A stretch of 61,032 nt of DNA from an uncultured Geobacteraceae bacterium (GTDB lineage: Bacteria > Desulfobacterota > Desulfuromonadia > Geobacterales > Pseudopelobacteraceae): positions 1-61,032 of the forward strand of contig CAIYDX010000269.1 in the NCBI GenBank assembly GCA_903925005.1. Direction: 5' to 3'. The notes beneath the pieces were generated by a model. That model made no database searches. It saw only the letters and a program-made list of their open reading frames with translations, and was not told the origin of the DNA. Position 1 is the first letter of the stretch. Each line of letters begins with the position of its first letter. A program made the translations under genes and the position numbers. Positions 37,775 to 46,417 of the stretch are shown here, piece after piece.

Positions 37775-38608
37775 ATGCCTGATAAAGAACAGCATATGAT
37801 GGAGGAAATGGAGATTGACCTGTTGCTGGAGACCATCCAGCGCTGCTACGGATATGACTTCCGCGACTATGCCCGTGCCTCGGTGCGGCGCAAGGTGCGT
37901 GACATCGCCAGTACCGTTGGTGTGACCCATATTAGCGAGCTGATACCCCGTCTGATCCATGACCAGCAACTGTTCAGTTCCATCGTAGGCATATTCTCAA
38001 CGCCGGTCACGGAGATGTTCCGCGATCCCCCTTTCTTCAAGCTCGTCCGAGATTCTGTTGTCCCCTACCTGCGGACCTGGCCATTCGTTCGCATCTGGTT
38101 GGCCGGTTGTGCCAGCGGCGAGGAGGTTTACTCTTTGGCCATACTGTTGAAGGAGGAGGGGCTATACGACCACTGCACCCTGTTTGCCACCGATTTTGTT
38201 GATGCTTCGCTACACAAGGCAAAGGAGGGCATCTATCCACTGCGCAGCATGAAAACCAATATTGCGAATTACCAGAACTCCGGGGGACGGGCCCTGTTTT
38301 CGGACTACTACCACGCCGACTACGAGTCCGTGATTATGGATGCCGGGCTGCGGGAAAACATCACCTTTGCTAATCACAACCTTGTGACGGACGGGGTCTT
38401 CAGCGAAATGCACCTGATCCTGTGCCGCAATGTAATGATTTATTTCAACAGCAACCTGCAAAGCCGGGTGTTGAACCTGTTCCATGACAGTTTGCTGCAT
38501 GGTGGCCTTCTTGCATTAGGAAGCAAGGAGTCGCTACACCACCATGAATTCAAGGACAGATTTATTGAACTGGAGCCAGCGTGGAAAATCTACCGCAAGA
38601 TCGTCTGA
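37775..38608 (+). CDS. cheR: CheR-type protein-glutamate methyltransferase
   Basis: 277 residues. Has the N-terminal CheR helical domain (YDFRDYARASVRRKVRDI) and the SAM-binding fold (WLAGCASGEEVYSLAILL, FATDFVDASLHKAKEG, LILCRNVMIYFN). The family methylates glutamates of chemoreceptors. No receptor gene is in the window, and the nearest possible substrate is the coiled-coil sensor kinase encoded upstream. It overlaps cheB by 28 bases. Confidence 0.93.
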   Translation: MPDKEQHMMEEMEIDLLLETIQRCYGYDFRDYARASVRRKVRDIASTVGVTHISELIPRLIHDQQLFSSIVGIFSTPVTEMFRDPPFFKLVRDSVVPYLRTWPFVRIWLAGCASGEEVYSLAILLKEEGLYDHCTLFATDFVDASLHKAKEGIYPLRSMKTNIANYQNSGGRALFSDYYHADYESVIMDAGLRENITFANHNLVTDGVFSEMHLILCRNVMIYFNSNLQSRVLNLFHDSLLHGGLLALGSKESLHHHEFKDRFIELEPAWKIYRKIV

Positions 38609-39216
38609 ACCGTCGCATTTTCGGCGAGCATATCCGTCGTTTTGCGGCGGTAGTGATAGGCGGTTCGGCTGGCGGGGTTGTAGCGCTTGGCACATTGGTG
38701 GCGGCCCTGCCGCCGGACTTCCCGTTGCCGATCATCGTCGTGCTGCACCAACATCCGGATTCCGGCCACCACTTGCACGAATACCTGAGTACACAGACCA
38801 GTCTGCCTGTGGTGGAGGCCGAAGACAAAATGCCGCTCACTGCCGGCACGATTCATTGCGCCCCGGCCAATTATCATCTGCTCATGGAGTCCGACACCAT
38901 TCTGGCACTGTCTGTAGACGAAAAGGTCAATTATGCGCGACCAAGCATCGACATGCTCTTTTTCAGCGCCGCCGAAGTATTTGACTCCACGCTGATCGGT
39001 GTTATCCTTACCGGTGCTAACAATGACGGCGCCCATGGTCTGGCCAAGATCGCCGCCAATGGTGGCCTTGTCATCGTACAGTCCCCCCAAAGTTCGCAAT
39101 GTCCTGTCATGCCCGTAGCGGCCCTGCAAGCAGCTCCGGGAGCGCTGGTGCTGGACCTTGAGGAAATGGCAACAAAGCTCGTCGAATTGATACTGAATAA
39201 TTCGGAAGGAACATAA
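38581..39216 (+). CDS. cheB: Stand-alone CheB methylesterase domain
   Basis: 211 residues, GTG start with GGAG about 6 bases upstream, inside the cheR end. Only the esterase domain is present, without the receiver that normally regulates CheB. The catalytic triad is visible: Ser in GGSAGGVVAL, His in VLHQHPDSG, Asp in LTGANNDGAHGL. It removes methyl groups or deamidates Gln in receptors. Lack of a receiver means that it is either constitutive or controlled by the neighbouring receivers in trans. Confidence 0.93.
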   Translation: MENLPQDRLNRRIFGEHIRRFAAVVIGGSAGGVVALGTLVAALPPDFPLPIIVVLHQHPDSGHHLHEYLSTQTSLPVVEAEDKMPLTAGTIHCAPANYHLLMESDTILALSVDEKVNYARPSIDMLFFSAAEVFDSTLIGVILTGANNDGAHGLAKIAANGGLVIVQSPQSSQCPVMPVAALQAAPGALVLDLEEMATKLVELILNNSEGT

Positions 39217-39220
39217 CGTC

Positions 39221-40858
39221 ATGATAATAAAAACAGCCATCCTGATCGTAGATGACCGCGAAGAAAACCTGCTGGCCCTTGAGCGCATACTTGCCCACAC
39301 TGATGTCATGATCGTCAAGGCCCAAAACGGCAACGACGCCCTTAAAGCCTGTATCAACCACGATTTTGCATTAGCCCTGCTGGATGTGAACATGCCTGAC
39401 ATGAACGGCTATGAACTGGCTGGACTGATGCGCGGCGAAAAGAGCCATTCGGCTACCCCGATCATCTTCCTAACCGCCGCCTACACTCACGATGAGCAGA
39501 TATTCAAAGGGTATTCTGCAGGAGCCGTGGACTACATGGTTAAGCCGATCAACAATGAAATACTGCTCAACAAGGTCAATGTTTTTCTCGACATCTACCG
39601 TCAGAAACAGGAGCTGATCCAGCTTAATAAACAGTATCTTTTGGCTAGACAGGAAGCTGAATCGGCTACACGAGTCAAAAGCGCATTTCTTGCCAACATG
39701 AGCCATGAAATACGCTCGCCGATGAACGGTATCCTGGGGATGACGCAACTACTGCTCTCAGACAACCTGACGTCAGAGCAGCAGAGGTATGCCGAGATCG
39801 TGCTTGAAAACGGCAACCATCTTCTGGCTCTGCTCAACGACATCCTAGACCTTTCAAAGATTGAAGCTGACATGATTGAACTAGAGGATATCGATTTCAC
39901 ACTTGAGGATACGCTAAGGTTTGCTACCGATATACTGGGCTTTAGTGCACGCGAGAAGGGACTGGAACTGATCACTCACATAGAACTCGGAGTTCCTTCC
40001 ATCTTGCGTGGAGACCCGCTTCGCCTACGTCAGATAATCATTAACCTTATGGGTAATTCCGTCAAATATACGGAACAGGGAAGGGTCGTCATTCGGGTGA
40101 GTGTTCAATCGGAGGAAAGTAACTCCTTGTGCCTGCGTTTTGATATAAAAGATACGGGCATAGGAATTTCGGAGTGCTGCCTTACCGAAATATTTAAACC
40201 TTTCACACAAGCCGACTCATCAACCACCCGCAGGTATGGAGGCACCGGCCTCGGACTTTCCATTAGTAAAAGACTAGTGGAACTTTTGAATGGCGAAATA
40301 GGTGCAAAAAGCATTGTAGGCTCGGGATCAACCTTCTGGTTCAGCGCCGTTTTCAAAAAATCGCCTTTCCAGACCATCGATGCAGTTCCGGAAGAACATG
40401 TTGGTTGGGACTCCGCAATCGCGGCAGCACCATTGCAGCAGACACGCTGTAAATTTCTGATCGTCGAAGACGATTCCAACAGCCAGGAATTGATGGGACG
40501 ACTTATTGAAATGCTAGGACATGACGTCGATACCGTAGATTGCGGCAGCAAGGCGATCGCGGCGCTTGAACAGACTAGCTATGACCTTGTGCTTATGGAT
40601 TTTCACATGCCGGACATGGACGGATGCCAGACAACCAGGATCATCCGCTCCAACAAGGCTTGTATTATCAATCAGCAGGTCCCTATTTTAGCCGTTACCG
40701 GATGTTCGGCTCTGGATGAACAGGAGCGATTGTTTCGGGCAGGAATGAACGATTATATCTGCAAACCGGTTCAAATCAGTGTAGTGAAAGAAAAAATAGA
40801 AAAATGGCTGATGACTTCGTCAAAAGAGAGAAAAATTGATCAAGGATACAATGCTTGA
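39221..40858 (+). CDS. Soluble hybrid kinase REC-HisKA-HATPase-REC
   Basis: 545 residues, no membrane helix. N-terminal receiver (ALLDVNMPDMNG; Lys in YMVKPINN), a short coiled linker, HisKA with SHEIRSPMN, HATPase with GGTGLGLSISKRL, and a C-terminal receiver (VLMDFHMPDMDG). AAGGA lies 9 bases before the ATG; it follows cheB by 4 bases. It is likely activated by phosphate on its first receiver, perhaps from the large kinase at the head of the cluster. Codon use at the 3' end is more AT-rich than in cheR/cheB. Confidence 0.92.
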   Translation: MIIKTAILIVDDREENLLALERILAHTDVMIVKAQNGNDALKACINHDFALALLDVNMPDMNGYELAGLMRGEKSHSATPIIFLTAAYTHDEQIFKGYSAGAVDYMVKPINNEILLNKVNVFLDIYRQKQELIQLNKQYLLARQEAESATRVKSAFLANMSHEIRSPMNGILGMTQLLLSDNLTSEQQRYAEIVLENGNHLLALLNDILDLSKIEADMIELEDIDFTLEDTLRFATDILGFSAREKGLELITHIELGVPSILRGDPLRLRQIIINLMGNSVKYTEQGRVVIRVSVQSEESNSLCLRFDIKDTGIGISECCLTEIFKPFTQADSSTTRRYGGTGLGLSISKRLVELLNGEIGAKSIVGSGSTFWFSAVFKKSPFQTIDAVPEEHVGWDSAIAAAPLQQTRCKFLIVEDDSNSQELMGRLIEMLGHDVDTVDCGSKAIAALEQTSYDLVLMDFHMPDMDGCQTTRIIRSNKACIINQQVPILAVTGCSALDEQERLFRAGMNDYICKPVQISVVKEKIEKWLMTSSKERKIDQGYNA

Positions 40859-40951
40859 GACCAATACTAAATTTCACCAATTATGGTGCTGATCTATTTG
40901 CAATTTTTTTAAAGGGAACAGCCATTGTGGCGTTGACGCCGCAAAATAGTT

Positions 40952-41092
40952 TTAGCAGTGCGGTCCCGCTTTCAGCCTGTCTGCGCGTTTCTTTTTTCTG
41001 CGGCGCCAGGCGGCGCGGGAGCCAAAGAAGATCCCGGCGGCTGTCAATACCCATATTGTGATGGTTACTGCTATTTCGCTCGTGGTAATCAT
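40952..41092 (-). CDS. Small single-helix membrane protein (46 residues)
   Basis: From the ATG at 41092 the product is MITTSEIAVTITIWVLTAAG plus a positively charged tail (RRRKKKRADR). This gives one membrane helix with a cytoplasmic Arg/Lys patch. AGGAG stands 7 bases before this ATG; the longer frame from 41221 lacks a site and coding character. Function unknown. Confidence 0.55.
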   Translation of the reverse strand: MITTSEIAVTITIWVLTAAGIFFGSRAAWRRRKKKRADRLKAGPHC

Positions 41093-41212
41093 GATTCGGC
41101 TCCTGGTTGGAATAAAATGGCACTGACCAAATCTTAGCAGGTAATCCCACTGAGCATCTTGATGCAGGTCAAACCGGGGGCGTTTTTTAGACAGGGAAAG
41201 TATGATATAGTT

Positions 41213-41240
41213 AAAGGCCATCTCTCAAGATGGCCTTTTT
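41213..41240. terminator. Strong hairpin terminator
   Basis: AAAGGCCATCT, CTCA loop, AGATGGCCTTT form an 11-bp perfect stem followed by TTTTT on the plus strand; on the minus strand it follows the gene at 41296-41613 and has only three T residues. Possibly bidirectional. A related AAAGGCC/GGCCTTT hairpin follows the paralogue at 50607-50632. Confidence 0.7.
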
Positions 41241-41295
41241 GCGTGTTCATGCGTTTTTAGAATGAGAACAGGTTGCAGGGCTACCGCAAACTTGC

Positions 41296-41613
41296 TTACG
41301 TGATTTCGTCGCTGTTTATATGAAGCTGACAGTGGAGGCATCTGCGCAGAATCAAAAGTGTCATTCCGTGCAGATGGAAATAGTTGCCGCATCTGGGGCA
41401 TCTGCATATCGCGGTTAAAAAAGTTGTAATGATCAACATGACGACCCAGATGCCGAACATGGTTCCCATGGCTCTGTTGGTGGGTGAAATGTGATTGGTA
41501 ATCAATAAGGCCGGGATATACATAATAACCGTGCCGAAAAAATATTTACGCCGCATTCTCGTTTTCTTTATGTCACTCGTTAACGCTTCCGGGGCGACCT
41601 GACTGTTATTCAT
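41296..41613 (-). CDS. Small membrane protein with zinc-ribbon tail, copy 1
   Basis: 105 residues from the ATG at 41613, preferred over an upstream GTG because GGAG is 6 bases before it and its N-terminus then matches the paralogue in length. Two membrane helices (about 28-45 and 53-76) are followed by a Cys motif RCPRCG, a 14-residue insert YFHLHGMTLLILRR, then CLHC: a four-Cys zinc-ribbon. The paralogue is at 50288-50608. Family not recognised. Confidence 0.65.
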   Translation of the reverse strand: MNNSQVAPEALTSDIKKTRMRRKYFFGTVIMYIPALLITNHISPTNRAMGTMFGIWVVMLIITTFLTAICRCPRCGNYFHLHGMTLLILRRCLHCQLHINSDEIT

Positions 41614-41655
41614 ATATTTCTCCACGAGTACTTTATTAAGTCATTTTACAAATAA

Positions 41656-41889
41656 CTATTCCCTTTTTCTGAAAATGAAATACCAGATAGAAAAAATAGA
41701 TTCTCCAAGAGCTATAAACAGTAAATAGGGTATAATTATTCCGATGCGGTCATCGGCCAGTAATCTATACATGCCTGGAAAAAACGAGGGTGCAAGACAG
41801 ATAAAGACGATGCTCACACCGCAGACAAGCGTGGCTGCGGAACTTGCTATATGGCATTTTATATAAAAATATTCATTTGGTAGCCACAT
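41656..41889 (-). CDS. Small two-helix membrane protein
   Basis: 77 residues with GGAGG upstream of the ATG. Two hydrophobic segments (about 16-38 and 48-71), a basic C-terminus (IFRKRE). No family recognised. It lies between copies of the other small membrane proteins, 42 bases upstream of the zinc-ribbon gene, and is probably cotranscribed with it. Confidence 0.6.
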   Translation of the reverse strand: MWLPNEYFYIKCHIASSAATLVCGVSIVFICLAPSFFPGMYRLLADDRIGIIIPYLLFIALGESIFSIWYFIFRKRE

Positions 41890-41967
41890 GACCGCACCTC
41901 CAACAAATATCCAATTAAAGACGCGGCGCGGATCTTTCTCGCCGACCGCGCCGCAAACTGCCGGTAG

Positions 41968-42189
41968 TTACCGTTCTACCGTTTTTGCTTCTGCTCCTGC
42001 TTTAGTTCTCGTTCCCTTGACCATCCCTATGATCAGCATGACGGCGGGGATTAACTGCCCGACTACTACCATCGCGAAGAAGCCCAAGAAGATCCAGATA
42101 AAAATCCCATCGTTCCCTGCAGCGGCACTTTCGGTCGCAAATGCGGTAGCGGGGGCTATTGTTCCTATCAGGGCGGCTAATGTTTTCAT
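41968..42189 (-). CDS. Small membrane protein MKTLA family, copy 1
   Basis: 73 residues: signal-peptide-like N-terminus (MKTLAALIGTIAPATAFA), an exposed segment (AAAGNDG), a long hydrophobic helix (IFIWIFLGFFAMVVVGQLIP) and a basic tail. A clear paralogue is encoded at 50664-50885 with the same layout. Function unknown; conservation of the pair and position beside the haem-sensor kinase suggest a role in that system. Confidence 0.65.
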   Translation of the reverse strand: MKTLAALIGTIAPATAFATESAAAGNDGIFIWIFLGFFAMVVVGQLIPAVMLIIGMVKGTRTKAGAEAKTVER

Positions 42190-42331
42190 GACGTACTCCT
42201 TTCAGATATTTTCTTTGCTTGATATACAAAAAGCATCGAATATGCCAAAAGGTAGTCAGTATTACATATAATTTAAAAAATCAGCTAATTCAGTGGGTTA
42301 TATGTTCATAAATCTCTGGTCGCATTTGATT

Positions 42332-42361
42332 TTGATCTGAATATCCAGGTGTAAGTATAAT
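42332..42361 (+). promoter_or_regulatory. Candidate sigma-70 promoter of the haem-sensor kinase
   Basis: TTGATC (42332-42337), 18-base spacer, perfect TATAAT (42356-42361), giving a leader of about 120 bases. Just downstream is the near-palindromic ACGTAACCGGTTGTACGT, a possible operator. Confidence 0.5.
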
Positions 42362-42486
42362 AAATTTATACGTAACCGGTTGTACGTTATCCGGAAACAT
42401 GGATGGAAACCGGTTTTTCTTCTGTCAGTGCCGTTGGAACAGGCGTATATGGTTTGCATACAGGAAGTGCAAAAGGAATTATTGAT

Positions 42487-44046
42487 ATGAAAATACGCAT
42501 TCCACTCATTGCAAAACTTACTTTTGCCACCTCGCTGATCCTGCTGGTTTTTATGGGGGTGCTGGATAATATCAATCTGAAAAACTTCAGAAAGGTAATG
42601 GTTGACTACGCGGTTTCAAATGCGGAAGAAGTGGCCGATGTAATCAGCCAGAGCGCATACGATGCGATGATGAAAAATGATAAAACCAGTCTGTATCATA
42701 TGATCGGAAGAATTGCCGAAAGTAAGAATATTGAGCATATACGGTTGATTGGTCAAACAGGAAAGGTGGTTTTTTCAAGCAAAAGCGAAGAGATCGGTTC
42801 CGTTATCGGCAAGCACGCGGATGAATGTATTACGTGTCACAAATCCTTAAGTCCGATTGCGTCGGAAGCATCAATGAACCGCAGCCGCATCATCAGTACA
42901 AGGAGTGGCAAGGAAACGCTCGGCTTCACCAAGGCAATATATAATCAACCGGCCTGTTTTACCGCACCATGCCATTTTCATGACAAGGATAACAAGGTGC
43001 TGGGACTTCTTGATATTTCAATTTCCCTGGAAATGCTCAGGCAGAAATCACATGAATACCGCCTTGAATTCATTCTGTTAACATGTCTGCTCCTGGTGGT
43101 TATCGGCACTCTGGTAACTATTATGACAAACTATCTTGTTGATATACCTGTGCAAAGACTTGTTCGGCACAGCGCTCTGGTTGCTTCGGGAAATCTTGAT
43201 TCGCGGGTTCCGGTCACCAGCAGGGATGAACTTGGAGAACTGTCGGAATCGGTCAATCTGATGACTGAAAGCCTTGGCAGGGCCGACAGAGAGTTGAAGG
43301 GGTGGGCCGACAGCCTTGAAAGCAAGGTGGAAGAGCGCAGCCTGGAGATCATGCATATGGAAAAACAGCTGCGGCGTTCTGATAAGCTGGCGTCCCTGGG
43401 TACTCTCGCAGCCGGCGTTGCCCATGAAATTAATAATCCGTTAACCGGCATTCTTCTGTATGCCTCAATCCTGAACAGTGACAAAAGACTGGATCCAGCT
43501 CTGCTGCCCGATGTTGAGAGAGTAATTTCAGAGACGGAGCGGTGTGCCGGCATCGTGAAAAATCTGCTTGAATTCAGCCGGGAATCTTTGCCGCTGAAAG
43601 AAGTTATTACTCTTGATACACTTCTTGATGAAGTTGTTGCCCTTTTTCATAACCAGCCTGACTTTGAAAATATCGATATCATAAAAAAATACGGCAGCGA
43701 ACTGTCGCGGATATCGGTCGATCCGAATCAGATCCGTCAGGTACTCATGAACCTAGTCATTAATGCCGGTCATGCGATGCCTGAGGGGGGCTTTCTTGAA
43801 ATATCCACTTATCGGTCGGCCGACGGGAAATATGTCTGCGCCGGTCTCAAAGATAGTGGTGAAGGCATTCCTGAAGAAAATCTGTCCAGGATTTTCGACC
43901 CGTTTTACACTACCAAATCCGAAGGGACAGGACTCGGCCTAGCTATTTCGTACGGGATTATCGAAAACCATGGCGGGAAGATTGAGGTAAAGAGTAATGT
44001 CGGGAAAGGAACGATATTTACTGTCATGCTTCCGGTCTCCGGCTGA
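42487..44046 (+). CDS. Membrane histidine kinase with dihaem periplasmic sensor
   Basis: 519 residues from the ATG at 42487 (AAGGA upstream); the longer frame from 42403 lacks a good site. Membrane helix 10-28, periplasmic domain with a canonical c-haem motif CITCH (114-118) and an unusual CX4CH motif CFTAPCH (157-163), second helix about 194-216, HAMP, coiled coil, HisKA with AHEINNPLTG and HATPase with GTGLGLAISYG. A redox- or ligand-sensing kinase is the natural reading. It faces the sigma-54 activator gene, its likely partner. Confidence 0.9.
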   Translation: MKIRIPLIAKLTFATSLILLVFMGVLDNINLKNFRKVMVDYAVSNAEEVADVISQSAYDAMMKNDKTSLYHMIGRIAESKNIEHIRLIGQTGKVVFSSKSEEIGSVIGKHADECITCHKSLSPIASEASMNRSRIISTRSGKETLGFTKAIYNQPACFTAPCHFHDKDNKVLGLLDISISLEMLRQKSHEYRLEFILLTCLLLVVIGTLVTIMTNYLVDIPVQRLVRHSALVASGNLDSRVPVTSRDELGELSESVNLMTESLGRADRELKGWADSLESKVEERSLEIMHMEKQLRRSDKLASLGTLAAGVAHEINNPLTGILLYASILNSDKRLDPALLPDVERVISETERCAGIVKNLLEFSRESLPLKEVITLDTLLDEVVALFHNQPDFENIDIIKKYGSELSRISVDPNQIRQVLMNLVINAGHAMPEGGFLEISTYRSADGKYVCAGLKDSGEGIPEENLSRIFDPFYTTKSEGTGLGLAISYGIIENHGGKIEVKSNVGKGTIFTVMLPVSG

Positions 44047-44048
44047 TT

Positions 44049-44167
44049 CCAATTCCAAATCAAAGCGCTATCTTCGTTAGCTGGTCTTCGGTACCTCAAC
44101 GTACTGACCAGTACGCCTCGGCGCCTCAATCCTCGCCGCCTTGGTTTAATCTTTGATTTGAAATTGG
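44049..44167. repeat. Intergenic palindromic repeat element (copy 2)
   Basis: Outer arms CCAATTCCAAATCAAAG (44049-44065) and CTTTGATTTGAAATTGG (44151-44167) pair almost perfectly. The core CGTACTG-AC-CAGTACG (44100-44115) resembles the core of the element at 3862-3980. It separates the convergent kinase and activator genes and may end both transcripts. Confidence 0.6.
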
Positions 44168-44176
44168 TATGAGCTG

Positions 44177-45586
44177 TCAATGCGGGTCTTTCGCCGAAAT
44201 GCCCAGTTTTTTCATCATGCTCTGAAAATTCGGCCTCAGAATGCCGGTCTCTTCAGCCGCTCTGGTCACATTCCAGTTGTTTCGTTCAAGGGCATTGCGG
44301 ACAAATACGCTTTCTACCGTTTCCATGGCATGATCACGAATATGCCGCTTCATCTCTTTCAGCTCTTCAGCATTCAGCGGAATAAGTTCACTCCCTCCAT
44401 GTGCGGAAGTATCGTCCCTGTCCCACAGTTCGAGATCCTCATTGCGAATTATATCCCCTTCCGCCAGCACCACTGCGCGCTCGATCATGTTTTCCAGTTC
44501 CCTCACATTTCCGGGATAGGAATAATTCTCAAGAAATGACATGACATCGGGTGCGACCCCCCTGATCTGTTTGCCTATTTCTACGGTATACTTTTTCAGG
44601 AAATGACGGATCAGGATCGGAATATCTTGTTTCCGGTTTCGAAGTGGAGGGAGCTCGATCGGGATTATATTGAGGCGAAAAAACAGGTCTTCTCGAAATA
44701 GCCCTTCATTTACCAGGAGCCTCAGCTCTTTGTTGGTTGCGGCAATAAGGTGGATATCTATCGGCACCAGTTGAGTGCCTCCGATTGGAGTTATTTTACG
44801 TTCCTGAAGGACACGCAGCAGTTTTGCCTGAGTAGACAGGCTGATGTTTGAAATTTCATCAAGAAAAAGGGTGCCGCCATCGGCAATTTTAAATAACCCT
44901 GTTTTTGTCAGAACCGCGCCGGTAAAAGAGCCTTTTACATGTCCGAATAATTCGCTCTCCAGCAATGTCTCCGCCAACGAAGAGCAGTCTACCGCCACGA
45001 AGGGTTTTTCTTTTCTGGGACTGTTTTCATGGATTGCACGAGCTGCCAGTTCCTTGCCTGTGCCGCTTTCACCGGTTATCAGTACCGTGCTGTTGGTGGC
45101 GGCCACGTGAATTATCCGGTGATAGACTTTTTGCATCTCCCTGCTTTCACCAATAAATTGATGAAAACCATTATGGCTGATAATTTCTTTCCTGAGGCAG
45201 ATCTCGTCAATAGTAATAGTCCGCTGTTCAAGGACCCTCCTGACCTTGTCGAGAATCTGCTCGGGCGTGAACGGTTTGGCGATATAGTCGGCCGCGCCAT
45301 GCTTCATCGCGTCCACGGCGGTATCAACCGTGGCGTACCCGGTAATCATGATGACCGGCACATTCGGCTGGAGCGCTTTGACAGCCTTGAGCACCTCGAT
45401 ACCGTCCATTCCCGGCATCTTCAGGTCCGTTATGATCAACCCGAACTCCTTCTGCTGAAGCAGTTCGATGGCCGCGTGGCCGCTTTTACAGGTATCCACC
45501 CTAAAGCTTTCGCGATTCAGGATCCGTTGTAATCCGTCCCTGATGACCGCTTCATCGTCGACAACGAGAATGTTGCACTCTTCCAT
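44177..45586 (-). CDS. Sigma-54-dependent response regulator, BccR-like
   Basis: 469 residues from the ATG at 45586 (GGGAGG 8 bases upstream); a longer frame to 45691 has no site. Receiver (LIITDLKMPGMDG, Lys in YIAKPF), AAA+ domain with GESGTGKELAARAIH, sigma-54 loop GSFTGA (Ser in place of the common Ala), Walker B GGTLFLDEISNI, and a Fis-type helix-turn-helix (NNWNVTRAAEETGILRPNF). Adjacent to a haem-sensor kinase and a cytochrome bc operon, the arrangement recalls BccR, which controls cbcBA in G. sulfurreducens. Orthology is inferred from context. Confidence 0.88.
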   Translation of the reverse strand: MEECNILVVDDEAVIRDGLQRILNRESFRVDTCKSGHAAIELLQQKEFGLIITDLKMPGMDGIEVLKAVKALQPNVPVIMITGYATVDTAVDAMKHGAADYIAKPFTPEQILDKVRRVLEQRTITIDEICLRKEIISHNGFHQFIGESREMQKVYHRIIHVAATNSTVLITGESGTGKELAARAIHENSPRKEKPFVAVDCSSLAETLLESELFGHVKGSFTGAVLTKTGLFKIADGGTLFLDEISNISLSTQAKLLRVLQERKITPIGGTQLVPIDIHLIAATNKELRLLVNEGLFREDLFFRLNIIPIELPPLRNRKQDIPILIRHFLKKYTVEIGKQIRGVAPDVMSFLENYSYPGNVRELENMIERAVVLAEGDIIRNEDLELWDRDDTSAHGGSELIPLNAEELKEMKRHIRDHAMETVESVFVRNALERNNWNVTRAAEETGILRPNFQSMMKKLGISAKDPH

Positions 45587-45845
45587 GAGGCGACCTCCCA
45601 AAATCCGATACCGGCAGACTACAAAACAGCCTGCATTAATAGCGCATACAGTGCAATTGTAGCTTAAACGTAATATGTCATTTCTGCTCACTTAATAGTA
45701 TAACAGGTCCCCTACAAATGCAGGGTTAAATTCCTCGCAGCTTGCTGTGTTGAGAACAGGCCATACAGGTTTATGCCAATTTTCAGTTAATTAAATATGC
45801 TAAATTGATAGGATCAATATGGGACGATAACTATCAATAAGGTGA

Positions 45846-46391
45846 TCAGTATAACTCATCAGGGGGAGGCCTGCCTGTTCTGGTTATAAAGGTGAGAGCT
45901 TCTTTTTTACGGGAAATTCCTTCGGCGCAAAATGTCCAAATCCGATAGCTTTCAACGCCCAGAATAGTGATGCCGGCTCCGAATACTGCCCAATAATTAT
46001 CGCCAAGTGCTTTACAAAAATAATAAAAAAAATAAAAACCGGTCAGGTAACCGACATGCGAAAAGCTGCTTCGATGCTCAATACCTGAAGCCATCCGGGC
46101 CAAACTCAGGATTATTGCCGAGAAGGTATACAGCAGAAGAACGATTCCGATTGCGCGGGAAGATGGAGGGTTGCCTAATAAGGCGGTTACTGCATCAGGC
46201 GATGGTAGGAAGGAGAGGTTGCCCCAAGATGCCATGCTGACGACCAGAAACAGCGCAACTGCTCTAATTCCACGGGTGGATAATCTGTTCAGATGCTCCA
46301 GTTCGCGCTCGTATTGACAGCGAAGAATAACGACGTAGGTATCGGAACCATCGTTACAAGATGATTTTTGATTGTCATATTCCACGGTCAT
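45846..46391 (-). CDS. Conserved membrane protein, copy 1 (GRPPP tail)
   Basis: 181 residues from the ATG at 46391, chosen since AGGTG precedes it and the N-terminal length then matches the paralogue; an ATG at 46421 overlapping the previous stop is the alternative. Four hydrophobic segments, with strongly conserved SSFSHVGYLTGFYFFYYF and NYWAVFGAGITILGVESYRI, and a C-terminus TRTGRPPP. The paralogue at 51606-52136 is about half identical. Last gene of the cytochrome operon. Family not recognised. Confidence 0.7.
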   Translation of the reverse strand: MTVEYDNQKSSCNDGSDTYVVILRCQYERELEHLNRLSTRGIRAVALFLVVSMASWGNLSFLPSPDAVTALLGNPPSSRAIGIVLLLYTFSAIILSLARMASGIEHRSSFSHVGYLTGFYFFYYFCKALGDNYWAVFGAGITILGVESYRIWTFCAEGISRKKEALTFITRTGRPPPDELY

Positions 46392-46417
46392 ATAATCACC
46401 TGTCCCGCACACATTTC

